The translations under genes and the position numbers were made by a program. A stretch of 64,000 nt of DNA, from NCBI RefSeq assembly GCF_048569485.1, contig NC_134364.1, positions 123,579,882-123,643,881 on the forward strand, given 5' to 3'. Shown in pieces: positions 1-11,322 of this stretch (the stretch's first letter is position 1; each line of letters starts with the position of its first letter). Source of the DNA: Anomaloglossus baeobatrachus. Taxonomy: Eukaryota > Chordata > Amphibia > Anura > Aromobatidae. The notes under the pieces are model-generated. The model was not told the origin of the DNA. It saw only the letters and a program-made list of their open reading frames with translations, and ran no database searches.

Positions 1-352
1 AGAGAACACATGTGTGCCATCATGGATAGCTCACGGAGAACACATGTGTGCCATTTCGGATATCTCACAGAGAACACATGTGTGCCATCACGGATATCTC
101 ACAGAGAACACATGTGTGCCATCACGGATATCTCACAGAGAACACATGTGTGCCATCACGGATAGCTCACGGAGAACACGTGTGCCATTACGGATAGTTT
201 ACAGAGAACACATGTGTGCCCTCACGCATAGCTCACAGAGAACACGTGTGTGCCATCATGGATAGCTCACAGAGAACACGTGTGTGCCCTCACGCATAGA
301 TTACAGAGAACACGTGTGTGTCCTCACAGATAGCTCACAGAGAACACATATG
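1..352. repeat. 34-bp minisatellite, cut by the window edge
   Basis: About ten tandem copies of a unit of roughly 34 bp built on 'agagaacacatgtgtgcc' followed by a variable 'atcacggatagctcac'. Copies differ by a few substitutions and small length changes. The array continues off the left end. Its open frames reflect repetition, not coding. Confidence 0.9.
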
Positions 353-1530
353 TTCCAAAATCACAACACATGGATGGCCATACGCACCTTCAAAACAGTC
401 CATGCAAAATGTGTGTTTTGCACGGACGTGTGAAAAAGGCCATATAGAGTTTATCGTATGTTGTCCTAAAGTGTTCTCCCAGATCCTGCCTTCATCACTG
501 CAGGAGGATGGGGCCGGCACTCTTGATTGATTGACAGTTCAGGCCTGCAGCATTTTCTTTCTTCTAGTCTGAACTACATGCCGTCACTGCTATATCGGGC
601 AGACTGGTCTCTGCACTATCGGAGAACAATGGGACTGAAGCTGGCTGGGATCAAGAGCTAACTGTGCACTCCAGAGAACCCGGGTGATCTCAGTGCAGCG
701 CTTCCAAGCTCATATGGAAAGAGTTTGTAAGCACTGCATATATTCAGCCATTGCTCCAAAGAAGCAGCCGTAAAAAGAAAAAGTAGGAAAAGATTGAAGC
801 TAATAGAATATAAAAAGGTACAAATAGCAAGAAATAGCTTTTTCTTCTGAGATAATTGATGCTACCTTGTAGTGCACCCACCCTTCCCGAAACTGGCTCT
901 TTGTAACAGACATTTAGGAGAGCGACCACTTTAATGGAGGAGAAGCTCTAGAAATAATTTGCAGCAGCTCCATTCTACCTTATCTCCATTAATTACATTT
1001 AGGAGGCATTTGGAGCCGGACTCCAGCTGCTTACTAATGATAAATGGATTGTGAGGATGCCTGTGCCGTGCAGCCGCCGTTACCGAGAAGTCTGATGATA
1101 TATGCATTGCACTTTGCCTATAATGGATGAAATGGAGTGTTTTGTACTGCGGAATGTGCAATAACAACCAACGCACGCGACGCGGCACCCTTTCACCGCT
1201 GGTCTTGTGGTTTATGTTTGTTTTTACAAGACAGAGTCAAATATAAAGTATAAGAATATTGTGATGGAATAATGAGTAAAGACCGCTATAATTGTTTAGA
1301 CTGGCACGAGGCGCTTTAGGGTGGGGTAGTAGCTGTACCATCGACGGCAGCGGCGCACCATGATGACGCCTCATTTATACTGCCCAGTGCATGCTGGGAA
1401 ATTAAAATGAAATGTAATCATGTATAAGGAAAAAAAAACACAGAAAGGAAGTTAGAGAGGGAAGGGTAGGGAATTATTAATTGAGGTATATTCAAAAAGT
1501 GTATTTATGTTAACCCCTTAATGATCTAGG
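353..1530. other. Non-coding stretch, nothing identified
   Basis: I see no gene, RNA gene or named transposon here. The sequence is of mixed composition, with a short A run near 1430. A tag reading 'ccccttaatgatct' at about 1513 recurs at about 4395, next to another TA-rich run, suggesting that both belong to the same older repeat. Confidence 0.4.
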
Positions 1531-1531
1531 A

Positions 1532-1580
<49 letters not shown>
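1532..1580. repeat. (TA)n microsatellite
   Basis: An uninterrupted TA dinucleotide run. It directly abuts the LTR fossil that starts at 1581. Confidence 0.95.
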
Positions 1581-1585
<5 letters not shown>

Positions 1586-2249
1586 CTCCCCTGCAGCAGT
1601 CGGACTGCTCGGATCAGGGTTGCTGTGGCTCGAGGGTCTCCGGACCCGGGAGCTCATGGACACTCGAACTTCATGAGGGACTATTTACAGGGGATAAGTG
1701 TTCGTGACGCCACCCGTGGTTTGTGGTAAGGGGAGCACCGCCGCTGCCGATGGGAGTACCCGGCGGAGATGGAGCGGGGTAGCCAGATGACGTTCCCTCC
1801 ACGGGTAGGGGAGGCGCGGGAATCTGGATGGTAGTGGTGTAGGGGAGTGTGGTGCAGGCCAGGCGGGCAGACTCAGGGGAGAGCAGTGTACTCACTCAGG
1901 CTGTGTGGGTGTTGGTGCGATCATTAAGCAGACTTTGACACAGGAGTACCGCTGCCACTCGGGGGAGCTCGTCCGGGAATCCGTCCCTGTTGGTATTGCT
2001 GATAGTTCTGGACCTGCCTCCATGCACTATGTTTAGACATTTCTGAGTGACCCCTCGGCCTGAAGCTTTTGGGGTCCCACTCCCTATAATGGTAAAGAGG
2101 AGCTGTGCTCGCGATGGCTGACACTTGGGATTTCTGTAGGCCGCATAAGCTGGAAAGCCCTATCCCCCTCATTGTGTTGGTGCCTTCGATCTCTGAGCTC
2201 TTGGGGAAACTTTATAAAGAGACTGTCCTCCACAGGTTAATTATCAGGT

Positions 2250-3367
2250 TGCGAAAAGGCCTTATTTCTGAACTATACAAAAGATTACTACCTGCGCATC
2301 TGGAGACCTACCCACTGACTGATAAAAGTAAATGGGAACAGGACGTTGGTCCCCTGACGGAAGACCAGTGGTCCGACATTCTAGAACAGGTCCCTAAACT
2401 GGCGGTCTCTGAGTGCCAAAGGCTTTCTCAAATACATCTCATCCATAGGGTATACAAAACTCCCAGCCTATTATTCAGGATGGGACTTAGACCAAATGCA
2501 CAATGTGTTAGGTGTGGACAGGATGATGCCCATTTGATGCATGTTATGTGGGAGTGTGGACACATTGGTGATTTCTGGAAACAAATCCTGGGACTCATAG
2601 ACCAAATATATCATATCACAATACAGCCGTCACCTCGTCTATGTTTGTTGAGTCTGTGGGAGGGAGGAGTAGACCCGGACTCTCCAACAGCCCTGGGAAT
2701 AGCCCGTATCCTGTATCAAGCAAGGAAGATACTACTTACCATTGGTTAGATCCTCTAACACCAACGTTATCAGAGCTTAAAAATAAGTTAAATAACGTCA
2801 TTAGATTGGAAAGGGGAGCTTATTTAAAAAGAAAAACACTGAGGTAGTTTTACAAAATCTGGCAGCCATTGATGGAGTGGCCGGGTCTCCCTCTGGGGCA
2901 CTGGTGCAGGGTGCAATGCTGGACCAGTTACTGATGTGTTTGCAGTGAATGGAACGTTTAGGGAGTAAAAGTTAAAATTAGTGTTTTCAGTGGCGGAGTG
3001 GACTTTGAGCGGCGCTGTGGGAGGGGCCGGAAGGGTGCGATTGATGATTAAATGGGGAGAGAAAGGCAAGCGGGTATGGAAATATGATGCGGAGCGACAC
3101 GGCTGATGGAGGAGGCTTTTCTATTAGACCGAGGTATTATTGCATAATTTAAACGTTTGTTTATCTGTGGAGCCATGTTGTTTGTAGGCTCAATTTATAT
3201 AATTGTGATCAAAGAATCCCTTTTTTTTAATTTATACAGAGGAAGAACCTGATTTATAGAAAACATATGTTTTTTCAATGAACGCCTTTACTAGTTATAT
3301 AAGATGCTATATATTTTCTCTGTATTGATTCCTAGTTGTCTAATAAAAAAGATCTGATTTTAAAAAA
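2250..3367 (+). mobile_element. 5'-truncated L1-type LINE with target-site duplication
   Basis: This is the 3' end of an L1/Tx1-like LINE. The reading frame from about 2252 to 2749 encodes the C-terminal part of ORF2, including the knuckle-like CVRCGQDDAHLMHVMWEC followed by a FW pair, which is typical downstream of the reverse transcriptase. The C-terminal tail continues in another frame at about 2735-2847 (HWLDPLTPT, then RLERGAYLKRKTL), so there is a frameshift near 2740. A 3' UTR of about 500 bp, an AATAAA at 3342-3347 and a short A-rich tail follow. The insertion is flanked by an 11-bp direct repeat, aattatcaggt, at 2239-2249 and 3368-3378. The host sequence is the LTR fossil 1581-4018. 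Confidence 0.85.
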
Positions 3368-3475
3368 AATTATCAGGTGGCGTGAAGCTTCTTCATGATC
3401 TAGGGTCCAGTAGCCTGCCGTGCTCGGTACCGGTCTGGTTACTAGATTTTCCAGTGCCGACCATTCTCCAAAACT

Positions 3476-3645
3476 AAAGGCCCTGCCACACACACAGATA
3501 AATCTTTGGCAGATCTGTGGTTGCAGTGAAATCATGGACATATTGTTCTATTTGTACACAGCCACAAACCTGGCACTGATTGTCCACAATTTCACTGCAA
3601 CCACAGATCTGCCGCAGATTTATCTCTGTGTGTAAAGTGGCCTTA
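3476..3645. mobile_element. Palindromic MITE
   Basis: A near-perfect long inverted repeat of about 170 bp. The left arm runs from 'aaggccctgcc' through 'cagatctgtggttgcagtg'. The right arm is its reverse complement, ending 'gtaaagtggcctta'. It has no coding capacity. It interrupts the LTR fossil 1581-4018, as shown by comparison with the uninterrupted relative at 43656-44792. The superfamily is not certain; hAT-like is possible. Confidence 0.75.
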
Positions 3646-4018
3646 AGTCTGGGCACCCTTCTCCAATACCCTGCGACCGGATCTCCGACTCCTCCGGTCC
3701 CAGACCACCGTCTGCGACCTACACAACGTCTCCCAGGGAACTACAACTCCCTCCAGCTCTTCACTCTCTGAGGGCTACAACTTCACTGACTAAGTCCCTC
3801 CCACCAGTCTGCCTGACCCCTAGGCGGGTGGCCCTTTTCCAGCAAGACCACCCACTGGTGTGCCTGACAGGGTGTGGTGTGAGGTGTGGCTAGGATTTGA
3901 GTGCTGATGGAAGCAATGCCAGTGTGTAGGAACCCAGAACCATGGAGGGTGAGTTCTGCACCAAAAGAGAAAGGAGTGCAGTTCCTTGTGACACCCTGAT
4001 GAGATCAGGGGAGTCACA

Positions 4019-4440
4019 TATATATATGAGAAAGAGGGGCCGGCACGATCTGAAATTGGCATGCATCATATAAAAAGTGCAAATTCACAGATTTATGCCA
4101 ACTGTACTATAATAAAAAAATGAGATTTTTAGCAAATAATTGATCAATTCTTTGAGCCACCCCTGCCAACGTCACAGCAAATCTCAATAGGGGGGTCCTA
4201 CACTATATTATGTATTTCATGTGCCATGCGGTCTCCTAGATAAAGTTAAAAGCAGAACCATAATGGAGCACACATACCTGTAACCTGTATATAGCCGCTT
4301 CTATGTTGCAAAAGAGGCAATTGTGGATAAAGGCAGCCCAGGTCCCAGCATGTGGAGCAAGCTCTACGCACACCAGTGCTTCAATATTCATGTTAATCCC
4401 TTAATGATCTAAGACATATATATATATATTTATATTTATG
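4019..4440. other. Unnamed interspersed repeat, no gene
   Basis: AT-rich sequence beginning 'gagaaagaggggccgg' and ending near the 'cccttaatgatct' tag and a TA-rich run at about 4413. It looks like an old frog interspersed repeat, but I cannot assign it and see no coding region. Confidence 0.3.
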
Positions 4441-5003
4441 ACTGTACTTAGACTCTGATGGGGTTAAGTCAGGTGGGAGGGGTCTGTTCTGTTAGGTCTC
4501 GTTCCGGGACTCACACAACTTTATTATGGTGTGGACTCCTCCGGAACGCTGCCAGTAATAGTTCCTGCTCTGCAGCATGCGTTCTTGTGAGTTAGTCTTG
4601 ATCCGTCCCGATACCCAGCATACCTCTCCCTGACCTCCGTTTCCCATGTACTGTTTGTCTGCCCTGTCTTCCAGACCCCGGTTCCGTTCTGTGTCTCGGG
4701 CCCTTCCCCTCTTTTGTACTTATTTGCTCTCCCGGCCTCGGACCTTGGTAACGTTTCCTGACCATGGCTCTGCTTCCCCTTTTTGGCTTCTGACGTGACC
4801 TCTTGCTTCCTGACCCTCGTGCTTCCACCTGTTTATGGCTTGCTCACTCCCTTGCTCAGACGGGACTTCCTGGTTTAGACTTAGGTTTGCTTGACTATCC
4901 CCTTTCACCGGTGTGTGTCTGCCACCTTGTGGGCTTTAGTCTAACTGCTCTTTGGAGTTGTATCTCCATTCTGCTTCTGCGCCACCTGGTGGAAGCCTGA
5001 CAT
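4440..5003 (+). mobile_element. Possible decayed LTR of an unrelated family
   Basis: A block of moderate GC without coding capacity ending 'ccacctggtggaagcctgaca'-like sequence just before a TA/CA microsatellite. The CT-rich body and the TGACA end are LTR-like. Neither a clear 5' terminus nor a target-site duplication is visible, so this is tentative. Confidence 0.25.
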
Positions 5004-5005
5004 TA

Positions 5006-5007
<2 letters not shown>

Positions 5008-5079
<72 letters not shown>
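5008..5079. repeat. (TA)n(CA)n compound microsatellite
   Basis: A TA run (about 5008-5039) passes directly into a CA run (about 5041-5079). Confidence 0.95.
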
Positions 5080-5082
<3 letters not shown>

Positions 5083-5481
5083 GTGAGTAGCAATCTCAGA
5101 GGAGGCCGAGTTTGCCAGATATGGCTACTAAACTGTCTGTATTTGAGGGACTGTGAAACAAGAACTATAAAAAGTAGAGCACTAGTGTTATGAGGGCTGA
5201 TGGTTTTGCAAATAATATTAATAACTGGATTTGCAAACGTAGCCCGGGGTCCACGGTGCAGCGAGAAATGCTGCTGCTAAATAACCCAAAGGGCAAGGCA
5301 GATCTAGCGACAAAAGTTATAACTAATAAGCCCGGGCACTGCCTGTGTTACACCGCACAGAGAAGAGGGAAAACTGGCAATACCCCCTGTTAGCGGCACA
5401 GGGGATATGCAAATTCACAGAGTCGCTGTAACCTCTGTTGGTATTCACAGAGGCTATGCAGTAGGGGAATGAAGAAACCTA
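5080..5481. other. Intergenic or intronic, nothing named
   Basis: No gene recognised. A small imperfect inverted segment lies around 5385-5460 ('ggggatatgcaaattcacagag' and its relative 'tattcacagaggctatgc'). It could be part of an old repeat. Confidence 0.3.
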
Positions 5482-6570
5482 TGTGACGCCCCAGGTCGCC
5501 ACAGGGTATTGCACAATCTGCCCTCCCGTGCAATATCCACCTCCTCCTTGGTTGTGGGTCCCCAACTGCATGGTGTTGCCTACATCAGCTAATAAAATCC
5601 TAGGAATACTCTGCACCACACCCACCAGACACACCAGTGGACGGCCTGAGTGGAATAGGGTCGCCCACTTGGGGGGTTGGTGAGCGGAGGTCAGGAGTGT
5701 CAGGAGAGAGTGTTGTGTTGGAAGTGAAGGAGAGAGGAGGTCGGGAGCAGGGCTCCTAGGAAGCTATCTAGGTAGCAGACGGTGGTCTGGGCCTAGAGGA
5801 GACGGACCCCCGGTCGCAGGGGATCGTGGCAAGGGGCACGGAACTGTCGAGGAGGACAGCCGGCGGTCTTGCACCATCACCGGTCTGGGACCAGGGCACG
5901 ATGGGGTACGTGGAACCTAGGTCAGGGAGTAGCTTCAGGCAACCTGACAATTTACCCAACGAGAACGGAGCCTTCAAGATCCGCTCTCCACCCGCTCAAA
6001 AATTGGGGTAATAGCGCAACGAGGGGGATAGGACTTTCCACTAAAATGGTCCAGAAAATCCCAAGCGTGAACCCTGAGAGCAAGCTCCCACACTTAGCCA
6101 TACTGGGGAGCGGGACCCCGGCAAGTTCCATACTACCGGGACCAACAGAGAAGTAAACTTAGTGCCAGGGGGCAGGTCACGGATCACCAGGCAGCACCAT
6201 TGGGAACGGAACCCAGACTAAGTGGTTTATCCAGTTGTCGGTGTCAGCTTAACGGACTGAGTGAGTACGCAAGTGACCCCTTGGCATCCAACGGCACTTC
6301 CCGAACCCCATCACCGAGTCCCCGGGCATCCCCCTACCCGTGGAGGGTCCTAACACCAGGCTGCCCCATTCCATCACCCCCGGATATTCCCAATTGCAGC
6401 AGTGTTACTCCCAATTACCACATACCACGGGTGGCGTCACAAACTCTAACACAATCCCCTGTAAATACTCCCTTCATTTGAGTGGCCGCACGACCCCCGG
6501 GTTTGGAGACCCCTCGAGGCACCGCGGATGCGGATCCGAGCAGCCCGGCTGCTGACACGGGGGTGGCACA
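5482..6570 (+). mobile_element. Solo LTR of the TGTGACGCC family
   Basis: A fossil LTR of about 1.09 kb starting TGTGACGCCCC and ending GGGTGGCACA. It carries the family landmarks: a hairpin at the 5' end followed by a 'GGGTATTGCAC' box, a purine-rich central part, and the box 'gggtggcgtcacaaac' about 140 bp before the end. The four flanking bases are CCTA on the left and CATA on the right, a plausible 4-bp duplication with one difference. No internal region is attached. Copies at 39058, 43656 and 1581 have the same architecture. Confidence 0.75.
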
Positions 6571-7978
6571 CATACATTACATACATTGAGCACAAGATAG
6601 AGTCTCCTTTGCACCTTATCTTGCTGCTCATTGTATGCTAATTTTGATACAAGCTAGACTATTTCTATACCTTATCTGGTTATAGTGGGAATTAATATCA
6701 GCTATATTATATGCTTGGTGTGCTTCACCTCTATATGTTTATATGGTTGTTTTGTAGACTTTGTCCAACCTTGCATTTTCTGATAGTATTGAGATATTCC
6801 CCTATATTTTCTTGTGCTCTATTAGGAGCCTTTGGTTTAGGCAAGACTTATACTATTATATATTTAAGGAACTTAGGTGCTTAAGAGGCCCTCGGTTTAT
6901 ATGGTGGTGTCAATTTTTATGTATTGCTGTATGGTTTTAATTATGCACTAATAAAACTTTGTAATTTTTATTCATTGAGTGAGTGCCATATTTTGTCAAG
7001 CGCTTTTTCTCCCTGGTCTGAAGTGCTGCTGAGGACATTGCCAGCAGATTGTTACAGCAAGTGACAGCAAATAGACACAATTGTGAACCAATTGCCCCAC
7101 CTGTCAGCAAACTACGTCTGCACTGTACAATTATTCTCTTGGATATGAGACTATTGTAGCATACGCTTGTTGCTCCTTATCTTTAAAATTGGAACCACTG
7201 TGCTATCAAGAACAACTACATCCTATATTAAATTCACAGAGAGTCACCCTATACGCAGTACAATCACATCAGTCCAGTTGCAGATTATGGATAGTTGGTT
7301 CAGCTTTGGGTTTGTATAGCATATAAGTGGTAATGAAATAAAAAAATTACTACAGGATACAAAAGTATGTTTCAAGTATTTTTCTGTCAAATAAACATAA
7401 CAAAGACGTAGAAAAGGGAACTTCCTAGACAAGATGTTAAAAACAATACAATGTTTCTGCGTTTTTGGAGCAAAATACAGATTTATAACTGCTAAAATAT
7501 TGTCTACTTTGTAAAATAATATATTTTGAATACTGCCCCCCCCCCCCCCCCCGTATACAGGAATACAGTTACAGGGGTTCCCCAGGTTTGGGGAGAAAGT
7601 CTGCAGTCACTGTATGTGACTGCTGACTTGTGAATCCTCATAGTGTGCATGATGTCAGGATTCTCCAGTGCATACATCCGGTCACATGCCAACTAGCTGT
7701 CTCGTTCAATGCAAATGAATGGAGCAAGGCTGGGGACGTCTAGTTGGAATGTGGCCAGATGTCTGCATACTTGAAACACATGCCCGCGTGCTATCGGTGC
7801 TGACACCAGAGAATCCTTACAGCATGCACACTGCGTGCTGTGAGGATTTATAGAGTGACTGTAGACTTGCGCCCGAATCCTGAACAACCCCTTAAATTAC
7901 AACTGATAAAATGAGATAAAAAAAACAATCCCTATTAATTATGGTGTTAAGGTTATCTGTCCCTCTTGTATTGTTACA
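6571..7978. other. AT-rich stretch without recognisable gene
   Basis: No coding region, RNA gene or named element found. A run of 17 C residues lies at about 7536-7552. Confidence 0.4.
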
Positions 7979-8697
7979 CTAAGGGGTACTTCTCACATAG
8001 CGAGATCGCTGCTGAGTCACGGTTTTTGTGACGCAGCAGTGACCTCATTAGCGATCTCGCTGTGTGTGACACTGAGCAGCGACCTGGCCCCTGCTGTGAG
8101 ATCGCTGCTCGTTACACACAGTGCTGGTTCATTTTTTGGAGGTTCTCTCCCGCTGTGAAGCACACATCGCTGTGTGTGACAGCGAGAGCGCAACGATCTG
8201 AATGTGCAGGGAGCCGGCGTCTGGCAGCCTGCGGTAAGCTGTAACCAAGGTAAATATCGGGTAACCAAGCAAAGCCCTTTGCTTGGTTCCCCGATATTTA
8301 CCTTGGTTACTAGCGTCTGCCACTCTCAGGCTGCCAGTACCAGCTCTCTGCTCCCTGCACATGTAGCCGGAGAACACATCGGGTAAATAAGCAAAGCGGT
8401 TTGCTTATTAACCCGATGTGTACTCTGGCTAGGAGTGCAGGGAGCCAGTGCTAAGCGGTGTGCGCTGGTAACCAAGGTAAATATTGGGTAACCAAGCGCT
8501 TGGTTACCCGATAATTACCTTAGTTACCAAGCGCAGCATCGCTTTCACACGTCGCTGCTGGCTGGGGGCTGGTCACTGGTCAGATCTGCCTGATTGACAG
8601 CTCACCAGCGACCATGTAGCGACACACCAGCGATCCTGACCAGGTCATATCGCTGGTGGGATCGCTGGAGCGTCGCTAAAGTGTGACGGCACCCTAA
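7979..8697. mobile_element. hAT-like MITE with nested palindromes
   Basis: A non-coding element of about 720 bp with related inverted ends: the left end reads 'ctaaggggtacttctcacat' and the right end, reverse-complemented, 'gttagggtgccgtcacact'. Inside are three strong hairpins built on the word 'ggtaaccaaggtaaatat' and its complement (about 8239-8310, 8375-8425 and 8466-8535). The general form is that of hAT-derived MITEs of frogs. Its right part (from 8541) is repeated at 13563-13719 because the left breakpoint of the 5-kb tandem duplication falls inside it. I did not find a clean 8-bp target-site duplication. Confidence 0.7.
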
Positions 8698-8805
8698 CTC
8701 TTGGCTGTGTAAATGGAACAGTCAACAATACAGCATGTAATCTCATGAATACAGTGTGCTAGTGCATGTTTTAGGTATAATGATGATTTTTTCACGTTGT
8801 TGTTT

Positions 8806-8811
8806 TTTATT
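8806..8811 (-). terminator. GYPC: Polyadenylation signal of GYPC exon copy A
   Basis: AATAAA on the minus strand, about 270 bp downstream of the GYPC stop codon, in the AT-rich 3' UTR. An identical signal follows the other exon copy at 13828-13833. Confidence 0.55.
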
Positions 8812-9082
8812 AATAAGTGGAATTGTTTCAGCTTTCAATGAGGCCATTAAGAATAGGTGATTAATTCCTCGACTCTCGGCTCCATGGTGAACCGTCCACC
8901 TCGGCAGCCGCATAGTCTTGTAGAGGGACATTCTTGGTGTCAGATTTTCCAGTACATAATCCAGACGGTTAGTGATGCTCCCCCTGATATATATTGTGAA
9001 GTATTTGCTAACACATATAACATACAGATGTGGGGTAAATCCCCATTTTGGGGGGGATAGTCACAATAGTGCTGGATCTCGC

Positions 9083-9279
9083 TCAGATGAAATACTCCTT
9101 CTTTGATTCGGACACTGCGTCCTGCAGGGATGGGTCACTTGTTAATGCGGTGTCAGAGTTTTCTGCAAATTCCGATCCTTTCTCCTCGTTAGTGATGTAC
9201 GTCCCTTTATGTCGGTACAGGTAACGGAGAAGGACTATGGCTAGAGCTACAACCACGATGACCACAGCAGCCACAATGC
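9083..9279 (-). CDS. GYPC: Glycophorin C terminal coding exon, distal copy
   Basis: Last coding exon of glycophorin C, a small single-pass membrane sialoglycoprotein that ties the red-cell cortical skeleton to the membrane. The exon opens after a good acceptor (pyrimidine tract and CAG, AG at 9280-9281) with the last two bases of a glycine codon. It encodes 64 further residues and stops with TGA at 9083-9085. In order: a hydrophobic stretch ([17 protein letters not shown]), the juxtamembrane YRHKGTY that binds protein 4.1 in mammals, and an acidic tail ending KKEYFI, the PDZ ligand for p55/MPP1. Size and phase match human exon 4 as I remember it. It is the copy farther from exon 3 (19737) and would be reached only by skipping the nearer one. 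Identity with the copy at 14105 is complete at protein level. Confidence 0.88.
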
Positions 9280-9463
9280 CTGGGAAGAAAATAGTTACAT
9301 GTTAGTGTTCCCCTCATTGTCTCTCCCCTCCACTCTTGCTCCATCTTCATCCATTTTATGCCTATCTTACTGATCTTCCTTCTTCTGCTTTGTGAATAGC
9401 ACTTTTCCTGCCTCCTTGCGTACCGATCCGCATCCGGAGCTATCAGTTCTTTCATATCACAGT

Positions 9464-10150
9464 TGTGGCGCCCCTGAGGCTTCAGTCGCCACAGGGTACT
9501 GCACCTCATGGATACGGAGGAGGTCATCGCCGGTAACTCCACCGCAATGCACTAAAACACACAGTTAGATGCCCTCTCACTGGTACTGGGCTAAGGTAGA
9601 GACATTGGAGGGTAACCATCACTAATGTAGTGGACCTTCTGCTCACTAGTTCAGGAACCCGGGGGAAAGAGCTAAACACGGGGTAGCAAGGCGACACACA
9701 CACAAGGAGTCTAGTCTAGGACACAGAACTGGTGAGACGCAGTAGGACACGGACACTGAGCGAAGAGCTAATAGCTCCCTCAGGGCTAGCGCCAACCTCA
9801 GGGTGTGGAGCCCTAGGCTGGTGGACACTTCAAGTCCCGCCAGCGGAATCCGCAGAGGATTCCAAGTCTTCTGGCCCACACACAGATCCCGGAACCTCCC
9901 CGGGGCCTAACTCTATCTTTGGAGAACTGCAACACCCAAGCTGCGTCACCATCTACCCCAGAAGAGAGAGGAGACTTCCCGCAGCGGCGGCTAATACCTG
10001 GCCGCACACCACAGGTGGCGTCACAAATGACTACTCCCATCATCCCCATCTTTATTGAAAACGACAGGGTTGCAGAACCGGGCCAGACCAATGTGACATC
10101 CCCAAACCGGCCCGGTGACGGGTAGCCCTCCCCCTAAAACCCCATGGACG
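9464..10150 (+). mobile_element. Solo LTR (TGTGGCGCC subfamily), interrupted; copy A
   Basis: A fossil LTR beginning TGTGGCGCCCC with the family hairpin and the 'gggtactgcacc' box, and carrying the 'ggtggcgtcac' box at about 10013. It was split by insertion of the cold-shock LTR element at 10151. Its last bases reappear after that element at 19640-19648 (GACGCATCA). The outer target-site duplication is CAGT, at 9460-9463 and 19649-19652. It sits in the intron before the GYPC terminal exon, antisense to the gene. The duplicate is at 14486-15172. Confidence 0.8.
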
Positions 10151-11322
10151 TGTGGCACCCTGGACAAGCCAGGACGTCACAGGTACTGCAACAACACACC
10201 CTACACCCTGGTTAGGAACACCGAAGTCAAACACAAACCCTTGTTGCCTTCCTTCAGGGACTGATGTCCACACCAGGTGGGGCGGAGCCAGGCGGTTGGC
10301 TCCACCCACCGAGGAGTTCACAGTCCTGGAGGCGGGAAAAGGAGAGCAGAACAGTTTGAGGAGTTGTAGAGTGAGGAAGTAGTAGTGGAGGAACTGTCTG
10401 ACCGTGTCCGGGTACATGGCCCGGGCACCTGACAGCAAGGTTGGCAGACGGTGGTGACCGTCTGCAGGAGAGGCCGATTGACGTACAACCGTAACGACCG
10501 GGGACGGGCGGTGGCCCGCCGGTACCGGATCGGGGAGCGAAGAGAGGCCAGCACCATCCGGCAGGGCCTACGGACCCCGACCAGGCTAGGAGTCGCCGTA
10601 AAACCGGTCAAATCCGTCAGCGACGGGAACCTCCGGGGTTTCCCAGCAGTAAAGATCCGACTGAAAGCAACCGTCCAAACCGTGAGGGAGATAAAGCTAC
10701 CGCCAGAGCTAGAGCTCCCAGGGCCAGAGCCTGCGGGCAAAGGAAAGGCTCCCCTAGTCAACATATCGCTGGGGAGCGGGCTATCAGTGGGAAGCCATTG
10801 GGGCCGAGAACAAAACACCAGTGCAGGGAGAGACAGTTACCGCTAACCTACCGGGAGTGACTGCCGCAGCCGTCTGTGGGACTCGTCCATCCAGCCGTTT
10901 GTTTTACAAGAGACTCCGTGTGCGTTACTGGCTGAGTAAGTACCACAGTGCCTTCTGGCACTGCGCTGCCCCGCGACCCTGCACCTGGCCAGGCCCCACA
11001 TCCCACCTTCCGACCTTCACCACTGGGCCCCGGGACCACCAAAACCCCCCTACCCACGGAGGGGAGAAAACATCTCAGCTGCTCCCTGTCAACGCTCCCG
11101 GGATCCCCGTACAGAGCAGCGGTGAAGTCCCAACCTCACCACAAACCGTGGGTGGCGTCACGGACAATATCCCTACACCAAACCACCCCTTTCACTCACG
11201 GGCGAGGAGCGCCGCTCGAGTCCCCGGGATCCGGCCCACCTCTCGAGCCACCGACCGAGCAAGCAGCCGCAGTAGCCGGACCCGAGCAGTGGGTGAGCAC
11301 AGCGCCCTCCCCGCCCGCGACA
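10151..11322 (+). repeat. 5' LTR of element copy A (1,172 bp)
   Basis: Starts TGTGGCACCC and ends GCGACA. It opens with a hairpin (CCTGG/CCAGG inside TGTGGC/GTCACA) and contains the 'gggtggcgtcacgg' box at 11150. It is preceded by GACG (10147-10150), the left half of the target-site duplication whose right half is at 19640-19643. Confidence 0.88.

Larger units (their letters stand above)
1581..4018 (-). mobile_element. LTR fossil (TGTGACNCC family), nested with L1 and MITE
   Basis: A solo-LTR-like fossil lying in reverse orientation. Read on the minus strand it begins TGTGACTCCCC at 4018 with a short hairpin and ends in GTACA at 1581. It matches the LTR at 43656-44792 along most of its length. 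Tetranucleotide TATA borders both sides, but the site is a TA repeat, so this is weak as a target-site duplication. After subtracting an inserted L1 (2250-3367) and MITE (about 3476-3645), the LTR is about 1.1 kb, the usual length in this family. No internal coding region is present. It is old and decayed; superfamily unassigned, Ty3/Gypsy-like at best. Confidence 0.7.

Noticed and set aside
1-352. Direct repeats with regular spacing, considered as a CRISPR array
   Set aside because: Repeats are contiguous and degenerate with no unique spacers, the genome is eukaryotic, and there are no cas genes.
557-677. Acceptor-like 'ttttctttcttctag' followed by an open frame on the plus strand
   Set aside because: About 40 codons ending in a stop with no similarity and no partner exon. 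Such stretches are expected by chance.
2105-2249. N-terminal 48 codons of the 214-codon frame containing the L1 ORF2 end
   Set aside because: This part is translated LTR sequence upstream of the target duplication; the L1 begins only at about 2250.
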